Origin: Gemmatimonadota bacterium
Lineage (GTDB): Bacteria; Gemmatimonadota; Gemmatimonadetes; Gemmatimonadales; Gemmatimonadaceae
DNA: 55,058 nucleotides
Assembly (NCBI GenBank): GCA_016874035.1
Contig: VGVM01000011.1
Coordinates: 1-55,058 of the forward strand
Direction of reading: 5' to 3'
The notes under the pieces were generated by a model. The model was not told the origin of the DNA. It did not search any database and worked only from the letters and a program-made list of their open reading frames with translations. Within the stretch, counting starts at the first letter, position 1; each line of letters opens with the position of its first letter. Of the stretch, positions 17,140 to 25,275 are shown piece after piece. The translations under genes and the position numbers were made by a program.

Positions 17140-17172
17140 TTAGGAACGGTCATCCCATCCGAGAGAACCCCC

Positions 17173-18015
17173 GTGACCGCAGCAGTTGCCGCGCTGGTGC
17201 CGCCGTATTCGCGGCTTTCCATTTGCCTCCATACGCCGTCGGGCGAATCGGAGTTGCAGTTCGAGTTCGACGAAACCAGCGAGGTCCAGCGGGCCATGCG
17301 CGATGCGCTCGCGAGCGGCGCGTTCTACGAGCCTGAAACGACCATGCTGCTGCTCACGATCCTCCGGCCCGGCGACACCTTCGTGGACGTCGGAGGGCAC
17401 GTGGGCTACTTCAGCGTCGTGGGATCCGCCGTGGTCGGCGAGCAGGGCAGGGTCATCACGTTCGAACCGGCGCCATCGAACCACGAGCGCCTCCTGCACC
17501 ACCTGGCGCTGAACGGCTGCTCCAACGTGCTACCGCTCCCGTTGGCGGTCGGCGAGCGACCGGGGCCGGTGACGCTGCACCTCAACAGCGACAACGACGG
17601 CGGGCACGCGTTGTGGGACGTGCGCGCGCACCCGCTGAACGACAAGAGTCGGGCGCGGCCGCGCAGCGCGAGCGTCTGGCTGACGCGGATCGCGGACGTC
17701 GTGGGCAACCGCCCGGTGCGTGCGATGAAGATGGATATCGAGGGCTCGGAGTTCGCGGCGCTGGCGGGCGCGCGAGCGCTGCTCGAGGGGGCCGAGGGCG
17801 TGCCGTTCGTGATCGCCGAGATCAACCGGGGTGCGTTGAATGCGCTGGGCGCGTCGGAGGAGCGGTTGCGCGCGATGATGGATGAGCTCGGATACGACAC
17901 GTGGGTGATCCGCCTGACCGAGCCACAGCTGCAGAAGATCGATCCGGGTGTGACGGTGACCTCGGATTTCGTGTTCAACGTGCTGTTCTGGAAGCGCGGG
18001 GTGCCGCTGCCGTAG
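17173..18015 (+). CDS. FkbM family SAM-dependent methyltransferase
   Basis: 280 residues. The start is the GTG preceded by GAGAGAA. The S-adenosylmethionine motif VDVGGHVGYFSVVGSA lies near residue 77, followed by an acidic strand end (FEPAPSN). The FkbM-type block MKMDIEGSEFAALAGA lies near residue 187. These features identify the FkbM family, which O-methylates sugars, polyketides or other small acceptors; the substrate cannot be read from sequence. It has no signal peptide and should be cytoplasmic. It is the first gene after a divergent intergenic region with a candidate sigma-54 promoter, and the next gene begins 42 bases downstream. No glycan or natural-product cluster is adjacent. Confidence 0.85.
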   Translation: MTAAVAALVPPYSRLSICLHTPSGESELQFEFDETSEVQRAMRDALASGAFYEPETTMLLLTILRPGDTFVDVGGHVGYFSVVGSAVVGEQGRVITFEPAPSNHERLLHHLALNGCSNVLPLPLAVGERPGPVTLHLNSDNDGGHALWDVRAHPLNDKSRARPRSASVWLTRIADVVGNRPVRAMKMDIEGSEFAALAGARALLEGAEGVPFVIAEINRGALNALGASEERLRAMMDELGYDTWVIRLTEPQLQKIDPGVTVTSDFVFNVLFWKRGVPLP

Positions 18016-18057
18016 CCGCGCCGGGGATGCGGCCCGGGTGACATCTTTCCGGGCCTC

Positions 18058-19017
18058 ATGGATCCCGTCTGCCACACGCTCGTCGGCGCCACGATTGCGC
18101 ACGCGATGGATGCGCGGCGCGCTCCGCGGCTTGTCCTGCTTGGCGTCATCGCCGCCAATGTCCCGGATGTGGACGGCTTCACGTACCTGATGTCCGATCC
18201 CGCGTTCGCCGTGTCGTTCCGGCGCGGGTGGACGCATGGGCTCCCGGCGCTCGCGCTCTGGGTCATCCTGCTCAGCGCGATCTGGGCGCGCCTGACGAAA
18301 CGCCCGTGGCGCGTGTTTGCGCCGCTGGCGGCCATCGCCGTCGTGAGCCATCCGCTGCTCGACCTGATGAACTCCTATGGGATCCGCCTGCTGATGCCGC
18401 TCAGCGACCGGTGGTTCTATGGCGACACCCTGTTCATCGTGGACCTGTCCCTGCTGGGCGTGCTTGGGCTGGGCGTGGCGGTGGCCGCATGGCGCGTACG
18501 GCAGTCGCATGCGCGGCCGGCGTTCCCGGCCCGCGTCGGCGCGGCGGTGGCGGCGAGTTACATCGCACTGATGGCCATCATGAGCGCCCAGACGCGCAGC
18601 GCTGCGGCCGCGGCGCTCGGGGTGGAAGCGCCCGATGCCCGAACGCTGATGATCACGCCACAGCCAGGTTCGCCCTGGACCCGCGGAGTGCTGCTGCGCG
18701 ACTCGACCCATGACACACACGCGATGGCGGAGTGGAGGGTGGGGGGCGTCACCCTCGTGGGCGACCGGTGGCGCGAGGCACACGGAGTAACGGAGCCAGG
18801 CTTGGCGGCGGTGAAGGCCACCCGCGACGGCGCGCTGTTCCTCCGGTGGTCGCGTTTCCCGTACGTAGTCGAGGGGAGCGGTGCGGACTCCGCGACGATC
18901 TTCGTCGGCGATGTGCGGTACAGCGAAGGCACGACCACTTCATGGGCCGGGATTCGCGTCGCGGCAAGCGCCGAGGCAAGCGCCGAGTCGCGCCTCGCGC
19001 CTCGCGAAGCGCGTTAG
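18058..19017 (+). CDS. YdjM/DUF457 family membrane-bound metal-dependent hydrolase-like protein
   Basis: 319 residues. The N-terminus has the family signature of a conserved His near the start (MDPVCHTLVGATIAHA) followed by APRLVLLGVIAANVPDVDGF, where the Asp pair and later His residues (RRGWTHGLPAL, SHPLLDLMNSYG) are the proposed metal ligands. About four hydrophobic segments fall in residues 60-180, and the C-terminal third is soluble. YdjM-type proteins are inner-membrane proteins, in some species LexA-regulated or linked to lipid remodelling, with no firm activity. The stop is 9 bases before dnaX, which may therefore be cotranscribed with it. Confidence 0.82.
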   Translation: MDPVCHTLVGATIAHAMDARRAPRLVLLGVIAANVPDVDGFTYLMSDPAFAVSFRRGWTHGLPALALWVILLSAIWARLTKRPWRVFAPLAAIAVVSHPLLDLMNSYGIRLLMPLSDRWFYGDTLFIVDLSLLGVLGLGVAVAAWRVRQSHARPAFPARVGAAVAASYIALMAIMSAQTRSAAAAALGVEAPDARTLMITPQPGSPWTRGVLLRDSTHDTHAMAEWRVGGVTLVGDRWREAHGVTEPGLAAVKATRDGALFLRWSRFPYVVEGSGADSATIFVGDVRYSEGTTTSWAGIRVAASAEASAESRLAPREAR

Positions 19018-19026
19018 TTTTTCCCC

Positions 19027-20709
19027 ATGGCCACCGCGCTCGCCCGTAAGTACCGTCCGCGCCGTTTTGCGGACGTCGCGGTGCAGACGCACGTGGCCAA
19101 CACGCTGCGAAACGCCGTGGAACACGACCGGGTCGCGCATGCGTACCTGCTGTGCGGACCGCGAGGCACGGGGAAGACGACGCTGGCCCGGGTGCTGGCG
19201 ATGTCGCTCAACTGTGAACAGCGGCGGAAGGACCGCGAGCCCTGCGGGACCTGTTCGAGTTGCGAGCGCATCTGGGGCGGCGCCGCCTCACTCGATGTCG
19301 TCGAGATTGACGCGGCGAGCAATCGCGGCGTGGATGACGCGCGGGAGCTGCGCGAGCGCGCGATGTATGCGCCGACCGGCGATGACCGGTACAAGGTGTA
19401 CATCATTGACGAAGCGCACATGCTCACGAAGGAAGCGTGGAACGCGCTGCTCAAGATCATCGAGGAACCGCCCCCGCGCGTGGTCTTCGTGTTCGCGACG
19501 ACGGAGCCGCAGCGTATCGCCAACCAGGCGGCGCCGATCCTCTCGCGTGTCCAGCGTTTCGACCTGCGGCGCATGGGCCCCGCCGACGTGCGGACCCGCC
19601 TGGCCGCCGTGCTCGAATCGGAGAAGGTGAAGGCGGAGCCGGACGCGCTGGGCATGCTGTCTCGCGCAGCCGACGGCTCCATGCGCGACTGCCTCTCGCT
19701 GACGGACCAGGTGCTCGCGATGTCGGGCGGCACGGTGACCGCGGCGGCCGTCCGCGACACGCTTGGCCTCGTGCACGACGACGAGGTGCTCGGGCTGCTC
19801 GACCTGATCGCGGGGCACCGGGCAAGCGAGGTGTTCTCGACGATCGCGCGCTTGTCGGATGCCGGCATTGACCTCGGCCTGCTGCTCGCGGCCATCGGCG
19901 ATGCGCTGCGGGCGGAACTGGCGATCACGCTGGGCGGGGATGCGGCCGATGTATCCGAGGGGATGCGCGCGTCGCTGGCGGCGTCTCGCGGCCGGTTCGG
20001 CGCGCCGGACCTGCTCCGGATGCTCAATCTTGTCGTCGAAATCGAGCCGCACTTCCGTCGGAGCGCGCAACAGCGGCTTTTGCTCGAGACCCTCTTGGTC
20101 CGTCTGGCGCTCTTGGACCGGACCGTCGCGCTCGAGGACGTGCTGCGCGGGCTCCCGGGGGCAGGCGAGGCGCCGATCGCCCGTACGCCCACGCGCGCGT
20201 CAGCCGTGAGCGAGGCGTCGGCGCCGAAGGCTTCCATGCAGGCAGCCCCGGCAACGCCGGCGCGCCCGGCGAAACCTCAGCCGACGGTCGTGGCCGACAG
20301 CCCCGTGGCCGCTGCAACCGCGGCGCCGAAGGTGCCACTCGACTCGAACCGTCTCGCCGAGCGCTGGGAATCCATCATTGATGCCGTGCGCGCTGCCGGG
20401 CGCGGCATTGTCGCGTCTTCGCTGGCCGAGGCGAAGGCCGCCGATGCGAAGGATGGCGTGGTCACGGTGCGCGTGGACAGCGATGCGCTCGAGACGGCGA
20501 TCTCGAAGGGGTCCGAGGCCGTGCTCGCGGCGCTTCAGGCCTCGTTCACGGGCGTGACCCGCGTCGCGATCCAGCGCATCGAGGCCGCCGCGCCGCAGAA
20601 GCGCATGACCGAGGGCGACATCATGGCCGCCAAGGTGGCGACGCTCCGCAAGGGAGCGCCGCTGCTCGACGCGGCGTTTGAATCGCTCGACCTGCGTTTG
20701 GTCGAGTAG
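19027..20709 (+). CDS. dnaX: DNA polymerase III subunit gamma/tau (clamp loader)
   Basis: 560 residues, starting MATALARKYRPRRFADV, the usual DnaX N-terminus. Walker A is GPRGTGKT at 44-51. Zinc-finger cysteines are C63, C73, C76 and C79. Walker B/DEAH is YIIDEAHML, and the sensor region follows (VVFVFATTEPQRI). A Pro/Ala-rich linker (about 385-440) separates the ATPase core from a tau-like C-terminal domain. DnaX loads the beta clamp and couples polymerase cores at the fork. I see no A-rich slippery site for the E. coli-type gamma frameshift. It opens the run dnaX-ybaB-recR, a widely conserved order. No good ribosome binding site precedes the ATG, which follows the ydjM-like stop by 9 bases. 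Confidence 0.95.
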   Translation: MATALARKYRPRRFADVAVQTHVANTLRNAVEHDRVAHAYLLCGPRGTGKTTLARVLAMSLNCEQRRKDREPCGTCSSCERIWGGAASLDVVEIDAASNRGVDDARELRERAMYAPTGDDRYKVYIIDEAHMLTKEAWNALLKIIEEPPPRVVFVFATTEPQRIANQAAPILSRVQRFDLRRMGPADVRTRLAAVLESEKVKAEPDALGMLSRAADGSMRDCLSLTDQVLAMSGGTVTAAAVRDTLGLVHDDEVLGLLDLIAGHRASEVFSTIARLSDAGIDLGLLLAAIGDALRAELAITLGGDAADVSEGMRASLAASRGRFGAPDLLRMLNLVVEIEPHFRRSAQQRLLLETLLVRLALLDRTVALEDVLRGLPGAGEAPIARTPTRASAVSEASAPKASMQAAPATPARPAKPQPTVVADSPVAAATAAPKVPLDSNRLAERWESIIDAVRAAGRGIVASSLAEAKAADAKDGVVTVRVDSDALETAISKGSEAVLAALQASFTGVTRVAIQRIEAAAPQKRMTEGDIMAAKVATLRKGAPLLDAAFESLDLRLVE

Positions 20710-20754
20710 GTCGCTTTGTTCGCTTCCCGATTCCGCCCCCAGGGCTGAACGCGC

Positions 20755-21069
20755 ATGGACCTGTTCAAGGTGATGCAGCAGGCGCAGCAGGTGCAGACCA
20801 AGCTGCAGGAGGTCCAGGAAGAACTCGCTCGGGTCACCGTCACCGGCGTCGCCGGCGGGGGATTGGTGCGGGTGGACGCCGACGGCAAAGGCACGATCAA
20901 GCGCGTGCGGATTGACCCGTCGGCGGTGAAGGCGGACGATGTCGAAGGTCTGGAAGACCTCGTGACGGCGGCCACGGCGGATGCGCAGCGGCGTGCGACG
21001 GAGTACGCCCAGGCCGAGGTGAAGAAGCTCACCGGCGGGCTCAACCTGCCGTTCCCGATGCCGTTCTGA
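20755..21069 (+). CDS. ybaB: YbaB/EbfC family nucleoid-associated protein
   Basis: 104 residues, beginning MDLFKVMQQAQQVQTKLQEV, the family's N-terminal helix. A beta-rich core follows (VAGGGLVRVDADGKGTIKRV) and then a C-terminal helix. The family forms dimers that bind DNA nonspecifically or at GTnAC-type sites. Its usual genomic place is between dnaX and recR, as here, which supports the call. It is normally about 100-110 residues, so this copy is full length. Downstream, a 216-base gap with an imperfect palindromic element separates it from recR. Confidence 0.93.
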   Translation: MDLFKVMQQAQQVQTKLQEVQEELARVTVTGVAGGGLVRVDADGKGTIKRVRIDPSAVKADDVEGLEDLVTAATADAQRRATEYAQAEVKKLTGGLNLPFPMPF

Positions 21070-21136
21070 TGAGCGCGCTCCACGAGGCTTGTCCGCTGCA
21101 GGCTTTCCCTGAGGTTCTCGGCTCCAGTGGTGGGAG

Positions 21137-21196
21137 AAACCAACGAGAACGAAAAGACCAACGAAGTCTTCGAAGTTCTTTCCGTTATCGTGGTTT
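21137..21196. repeat. large imperfect palindrome (REP/MITE-like intergenic element)
   Basis: The 60 bases from AAACCAACGAGAACG to TTATCGTGGTTT form an imperfect inverted repeat centred near 21167 on CGAAGTCTTCG. The left arm also has an internal direct repeat of ACCAACGA. It is far less GC-rich than its surroundings. It resembles the ACCACGAAG-type palindromic intergenic repeats found in many environmental genomes. No gene is present in 21070-21285. Confidence 0.65.
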
Positions 21197-21285
21197 TGAG
21201 TCTTCCCTTCGGCCGAGTGGCTTGTCTGGTGTCGCGTCGGAGTCAGCGGTGCAACGGCTCGCAATCATGACACGGAACGGGCCCG

Positions 21286-21876
21286 GTGTCCGCGATTGAC
21301 GACCTCGTCGCCGAGCTGTCGCGGCTTCCGACCATCGGGCGGAAGTCGGCCATGCGGCTCACCTATCACCTGCTCAAGCAGCCGCCGGAGCAGAGCAAGC
21401 GGCTCGCCGCGGCCCTCGACACGCTTACGGACCGGATCCGGAAGTGTGAGCGCTGTCACAACCTCACCGAAGAGCCGCTGTGTATCCCGTGTGCCGACGC
21501 GCGGCGGGATCAGGCGCTGATTTGCGTCGTGGAGGAGGCGGCGGACATCGCGGCGATCGAGCGGACGGGCGAGTACCGCGGGGTCTTCCACGTCCTGGGG
21601 GGCCGGCTGGCCCCGCTCGATGGCGTGGGGCCGGATGACCTCGCCGTGGCGAGTCTGGTGGCCCGAGTCAAGGGCGGGGGGGTCCGGGAAGTGATCGTGG
21701 CGACCAACCCAAAGCTCGAAGGTGAGGCGACAGCGCTGTATGTTCAGGAGCAGCTAACGGGCCTGCCGGTGACCGTCTCGCGGATTGCGCGGGGCCTGCC
21801 GGTCGGCGGGGATCTCGAATACGCAGACGGCGTCACGATCGCGCAGGCGATCGCCGCCAGGAGAGCCATGACGTGA
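21286..21876 (+). CDS. recR: recombination mediator protein RecR
   Basis: 196 residues from the GTG at 21286. It has the N-terminal helix-hairpin-helix (LSRLPTIGRKSAMRLTYHLL), a zinc finger with C54, C57, C66 and C69, and a Toprim domain (ICVVEEAADIAAIERTGEYRG, then HVLGGRLAPLDGVGPDDL). The length is standard. RecR acts with RecO and RecF to load RecA on single-stranded DNA gaps. The dnaX-ybaB-recR order is conserved across bacteria. The mglB-like gene starts 10 bases after the stop, so recR likely shares its transcript with the polarity GTPase genes. Confidence 0.95.
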   Translation: MSAIDDLVAELSRLPTIGRKSAMRLTYHLLKQPPEQSKRLAAALDTLTDRIRKCERCHNLTEEPLCIPCADARRDQALICVVEEAADIAAIERTGEYRGVFHVLGGRLAPLDGVGPDDLAVASLVARVKGGGVREVIVATNPKLEGEATALYVQEQLTGLPVTVSRIARGLPVGGDLEYADGVTIAQAIAARRAMT

Positions 21877-21886
21877 GGACGACCCA

Positions 21887-22372
21887 GTGAGCGGCTCGGC
21901 GAGCTGGTCATTTTCAGAGGAAGACGCGGGGCAGATGAATACGCTGCTCCAGAAATTCCTCTTCTCGAGCAACGCGCGGTGCGCGCTGCTCGTGGACCGT
22001 TCGGGACAGCTCGTCGCCACGGTGGGCGAGCAACCGAACTTCGATCCCACCGCGTTCGCTACGCTCACGGCGGCCGACTTCAGCGCCAACGACCAGCTCG
22101 CGCGCCTGATCGGCGAGACGGATTTCAACTCGTTGTTTCACCAGGGTGAAAAGGAGTCCATGTACCTCGCCGACGTAGCGCGGCGGGTCATCCTCGTCAC
22201 CCTGTTCGACAATCGCACGACGCTCGGGCTCGTGCGCCTCAAGATGAAGGATACAGTGGCCGATTTGACCAAGCTCTTCCATGAAGTGTTCGCGCGCGGC
22301 GCGCCGGGCAAGACGAAGCAGGCTGGCCTGCTGGCGGGCGCGGATTACGAAATCGACAAGCTGTTCGGTTAA
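21887..22372 (+). CDS. mglB: roadblock/LC7 domain protein, MglB-like GTPase-activating partner
   Basis: 161 residues, GTG start preceded by GAGGAC. A single roadblock/LC7 domain covers about residues 15-130, with the typical alternation of helix (MNTLLQKFLF) and strands (ARCALLVDRSGQLVATVGE; LARLIGETDFNSLF; RVILVTLFDNRTTLGLVRLK). The next gene encodes an MglA-type small GTPase, 12 bases downstream, matching the mglBA pair in which MglB is the GAP and polarity factor for MglA. The cellular process here (motility, polarity or another trafficking role) cannot be read from sequence. Confidence 0.85.
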   Translation: MSGSASWSFSEEDAGQMNTLLQKFLFSSNARCALLVDRSGQLVATVGEQPNFDPTAFATLTAADFSANDQLARLIGETDFNSLFHQGEKESMYLADVARRVILVTLFDNRTTLGLVRLKMKDTVADLTKLFHEVFARGAPGKTKQAGLLAGADYEIDKLFG

Positions 22373-22384
22373 GGAGACACAGCC

Positions 22385-23062
22385 ATGTCGATGATCAACT
22401 ACGCCTCGCGCGAGATCAACTGCAAACTCGTGTACTACGGCTCCGGGCTCGGCGGCAAGACCACCAACCTCGAGCACGTGTACGGCAAGACGAAGCCGGA
22501 TACGCGCGGCAAGCTCATCTCGCTCGCGACGGAAACCGAACGCACGCTGTTCTTTGACTTCCTCCCGGTGGACCTGGGCACGATTCGCGGCTTCAAGACG
22601 CGATTCCACCTCTATACGGTGCCCGGACAGGTGTACTACAACGCCTCGCGCAAGCTGATCCTGAAGGGCGTGGACGGCATCGTCTTCGTTGCGGACTCGC
22701 AGGTCGAGCGCATGGAGGCGAACCAGGAGGCCATGCAGAACCTGTACGACAACATGGCCGAGTACGGCTACGACCTCACGAAGATGCCGTTCGTGATCCA
22801 GTACAATAAGCGCGACCTCCCGAACGCCGCGCCGCTCGCGGACCTGCAGGCGGCCTGCAACCCCGGCTGGGAAGTGACCGACCCGGCGAAGCAGCGTGTG
22901 ACGCCGGATCCCTGGCACCCGGGCGAGAACATCGTGTCCCAGCTGGACACGGGTGAGTGGATCGAGCGCGCGCCGTACTTCGAGGCCGTCGCGGTGACCG
23001 GCGATGGCGTGTTCGAGACGCTCCGTGCCGTCAGCAAGCTGGTGCTGAAGACACTGTCCTGA
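22385..23062 (+). CDS. mglA: MglA-type Ras-like small GTPase
   Basis: 225 residues, with a strong ribosome binding site (AAGGAGA) before the ATG. The P-loop is [10 protein letters not shown] at residues 18-27. The switch II region is [16 protein letters not shown], with Pro-Gly-Gln in place of the Ras DxxG, as in MglA. The base-recognition motif is NKRDLP. The C-terminal part is longer than in Ras ([19 protein letters not shown]). MglA switches cell polarity in Myxococcus and also occurs in non-motile thermophiles. Pairing with the upstream mglB-like gene supports the assignment. Confidence 0.92.
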   Translation: MSMINYASREINCKLVYYGSGLGGKTTNLEHVYGKTKPDTRGKLISLATETERTLFFDFLPVDLGTIRGFKTRFHLYTVPGQVYYNASRKLILKGVDGIVFVADSQVERMEANQEAMQNLYDNMAEYGYDLTKMPFVIQYNKRDLPNAAPLADLQAACNPGWEVTDPAKQRVTPDPWHPGENIVSQLDTGEWIERAPYFEAVAVTGDGVFETLRAVSKLVLKTLS

Positions 23063-23099
23063 TCCCGGCTGCTCCGAGCGACCGCATGAGGCGCCCGAC

Positions 23100-23816
23100 G
23101 TGAACCTCCCAAACTGGCTCACGGTCGGGCGCATCCTTTTTACGCCACTGCTCAGCTGGTGGCCGCTCCGCGAGGATCCGGGCTACCGGATCGCGGCGTT
23201 CGTGCTGTTCCTCGCGCTGGCCGTGACCGACTACTACGACGGAATGCTCGCGCGCACACGCGGGCTCGTCACCGACCTGGGCAAGTGGCTCGATCCGCTG
23301 GCCGACAAGCTCCTCCTGGTCGGCGCGTTCGTCCCCATGTTCTGGCTGCAGTCGCCCGCGGATGATCCCATGCTGCGCTGGCTCACCGGGTGGAACTTTG
23401 ACCAATACCAGCACTCGCACTATCCCTTCGTGATCAGCCTTGCGGGGGCACACTGGACGGTGTCGCTCCCGTGGTGGGTCGTGCTGATCGTCCTTGGTCG
23501 CGAGGTCGCGATGACGATCATGCGGCAGGTGGCGATGCGACGCGGCACGGTGATCGCCGCGATCTTCGCCGCCAAGGTGAAGACTGTCTGCCAACTCTTC
23601 TGGATTGGCGCGTCGTTTTTCTGGTTCTTTGTCGCGACGGTTGATCGCGTGGACGTTCGCGACCGGATCGGTTGGGGCTTCTTCGCGAACTTCGCCGGGT
23701 TGGTGGGTGTCGCGGCGATGTTCCTCAGTGTCGCGCTGACGGTGTACACGATGGTGATCTACCTCGTGCGCTATGGGCGTTTGCTCCTGCCGTCGCGCGC
23801 CGGCGCGGCCGGGTGA
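23100..23816 (+). CDS. pgsA: CDP-alcohol phosphatidyltransferase, probably phosphatidylglycerophosphate synthase
   Basis: 238 residues, GTG start, beginning MNLPNWLTVGRILFTPLL, the usual PgsA N-terminus. The CDP-alcohol motif D-x2-DG-x2-AR-x8-G-x3-D-x3-D is intact from D44 to D69 (VTDYYDGMLARTRG, then GKWLDPLAD). Five to six membrane segments are apparent. It transfers a phosphatidyl group from CDP-diacylglycerol to glycerol-3-phosphate, the committed step to phosphatidylglycerol and cardiolipin. At 238 residues it is longer than E. coli PgsA, with extra sequence around 85-115. Another acceptor alcohol cannot be fully excluded. The stop overlaps the cinA GTG (GTGA), so the two are coupled. 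Confidence 0.87.
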   Translation: MNLPNWLTVGRILFTPLLSWWPLREDPGYRIAAFVLFLALAVTDYYDGMLARTRGLVTDLGKWLDPLADKLLLVGAFVPMFWLQSPADDPMLRWLTGWNFDQYQHSHYPFVISLAGAHWTVSLPWWVVLIVLGREVAMTIMRQVAMRRGTVIAAIFAAKVKTVCQLFWIGASFFWFFVATVDRVDVRDRIGWGFFANFAGLVGVAAMFLSVALTVYTMVIYLVRYGRLLLPSRAGAAG

Positions 23817-25102
23817 ACACGGCGGGTGTCGCGCTGAAGGTCGAACTGGTCACGATCGGCGATGAACTCCTGCTCGGGTTCACGCTCGACAGCAACGGCG
23901 CCCACCTCGCCCGTGAGCTTGCCGCGATCGGTGTGACGATCGCACGGCGCACCTCGGTCGGCGATGACGCGTCGGCGATTTCGGAGGCCGTACGTGACGC
24001 GCTGGACCGCACGGGCGCCGTCATCACCACCGGCGGCCTGGGGCCCACGAGTGACGACCTCACCAAGCCAAGCATCGCCGGGCTGTTCGGGCGCGAGATG
24101 CGCATGGATCACGCGATCCTGGAGGCGCTTCGCCAACGATGGCTCGCGCGCGGCTGGGGAAAGGAACTCCCGAAGGCCAACGAGCAGCAGGCGCTGATCC
24201 CCGAGGGCGCGACTGTCCTCACGAACCGGCACGGCTCCGCGCCCGGCATCCTGCTCGAGGACGATCGGGGACGGTGGGTGGCCATGCTTCCCGGTGTCCC
24301 GCGCGAAATGAAGGGGATGTTCGCGGAGGAACTCCTGCCGTGGATCCAGGCGCGCGCGGCGCGCGGCGTCCAGGGCGACGCCGCCGATGCTGCGGTGGTG
24401 GTCTCGCGAACGATCCGAACGACGGCCATCGCCGAGTCCGTGCTCGCCGAGCAGGTCGCGCCGGCGCTCGGCGATCTCGAGGGACTCTCGCTCGCCTACC
24501 TGCCGCACTGGCCCGGCGTGGATCTTCGGCTGACGTCGGCCGGCCGGCCCGGCGGGGAATCGCTCGCGCGGCTGGATCGCGCCGAGGCGGCACTGCGGCG
24601 CGCGATCGGCGCGGGCGTGTATGGGCGCGACAACGATGACCTCGCAGCCGTGGTGCTCGAACTGCTCAAGGTTCGCGGCTACACGATGGCCGTCGCCGAG
24701 AGCTGCACGGGAGGGCTGCTGGGCGGACGTATCACCGCGATTTCAGGGTCGAGCCACTTCTTCGTGGGCGGCGTGATCGCGTACTCGAACGAGGTGAAGG
24801 CCACCCACCTCGGAGTCGGCGACGACACGCTCATCCAGTACGGCGCGGTGAGCGAACAAACGGCGCGCGAGATGGCGATGGGCGTCCGGGCCCGCTACCG
24901 GGCCGACGTCGCGGCTTCGATCACGGGCATTGCCGGCCCGGGGGGCGGCTCGGCGGAGAAGCCCGTCGGGACGGTCTGCGCGGCGGTGGATGTGCGCGGT
25001 GAGGTCACGACTGCGCGACGCAACATGGTCGGCGATCGTGAGGAGGTCCGGCAGCGCAGCGCCCAGTGGGCGCTGGATCTCGTGCGGCGCCGGCTGGGCT
25101 GA
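23813..25102 (+). CDS. cinA: CinA family protein / nicotinamide-nucleotide amidohydrolase
   Basis: 429 residues from the GTG at 23813, which overlaps the pgsA stop; upstream in-frame starts lie inside pgsA. The N-terminal molybdopterin-binding-like domain (MoCF) shows VELVTIGDELLLGFTLDSN and TTGGLGPTSDDLTKP. The C-terminal PncC-type domain has VAESCTGGLLGGRI and SITGIAGPGGGSAEKPVGTV. CinA proteins hydrolyse ADP-ribose and deamidate nicotinamide mononucleotide, recycling NMN for NAD synthesis. The length and two-domain order are standard. It is followed by a 173-base gap and grpE. Confidence 0.93.
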   Translation: MNTAGVALKVELVTIGDELLLGFTLDSNGAHLARELAAIGVTIARRTSVGDDASAISEAVRDALDRTGAVITTGGLGPTSDDLTKPSIAGLFGREMRMDHAILEALRQRWLARGWGKELPKANEQQALIPEGATVLTNRHGSAPGILLEDDRGRWVAMLPGVPREMKGMFAEELLPWIQARAARGVQGDAADAAVVVSRTIRTTAIAESVLAEQVAPALGDLEGLSLAYLPHWPGVDLRLTSAGRPGGESLARLDRAEAALRRAIGAGVYGRDNDDLAAVVLELLKVRGYTMAVAESCTGGLLGGRITAISGSSHFFVGGVIAYSNEVKATHLGVGDDTLIQYGAVSEQTAREMAMGVRARYRADVAASITGIAGPGGGSAEKPVGTVCAAVDVRGEVTTARRNMVGDREEVRQRSAQWALDLVRRRLG

Positions 25103-25219
25103 GCGCCGCTCCACCGACGCCGCGGCTGCCGTGTCCCCGTCGCGGCCCGGAGCCGCCGAAACGGCCGCCCGCCCGTGTCCGTAGGGCAGGTGAGACCGAC
25201 AGCTTCGCCGATTCTTTCC

Positions 25220-25240
25220 CCCGGCACATTCGTTGCCGGG
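25220..25240. promoter_or_regulatory. hairpin in the cinA-grpE gap
   Basis: A 7-bp stem, CCCGGCA (25220-25226) with TGCCGGG (25234-25240), has a 7-base loop and lies 35 bases before the grpE start. There is no T tract, so it may be a leader structure. No CIRCE (HrcA) element is present in 25103-25275. Confidence 0.35.
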
Positions 25241-25275
25241 AACAGGCCCATTTGGCGAAATTCCGACCAACACCG

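Noticed and set aside
19027-20709. Programmed frameshift producing a short gamma form of DnaX
   Set aside because: No A AAA AAG-type slippery heptamer or comparable site was seen in the linker region.
25103-25275. CIRCE or other heat-shock operator before grpE
   Set aside because: No TTAGCACTC-N9-GAGTGCTAA-like sequence; only a GC hairpin is present.
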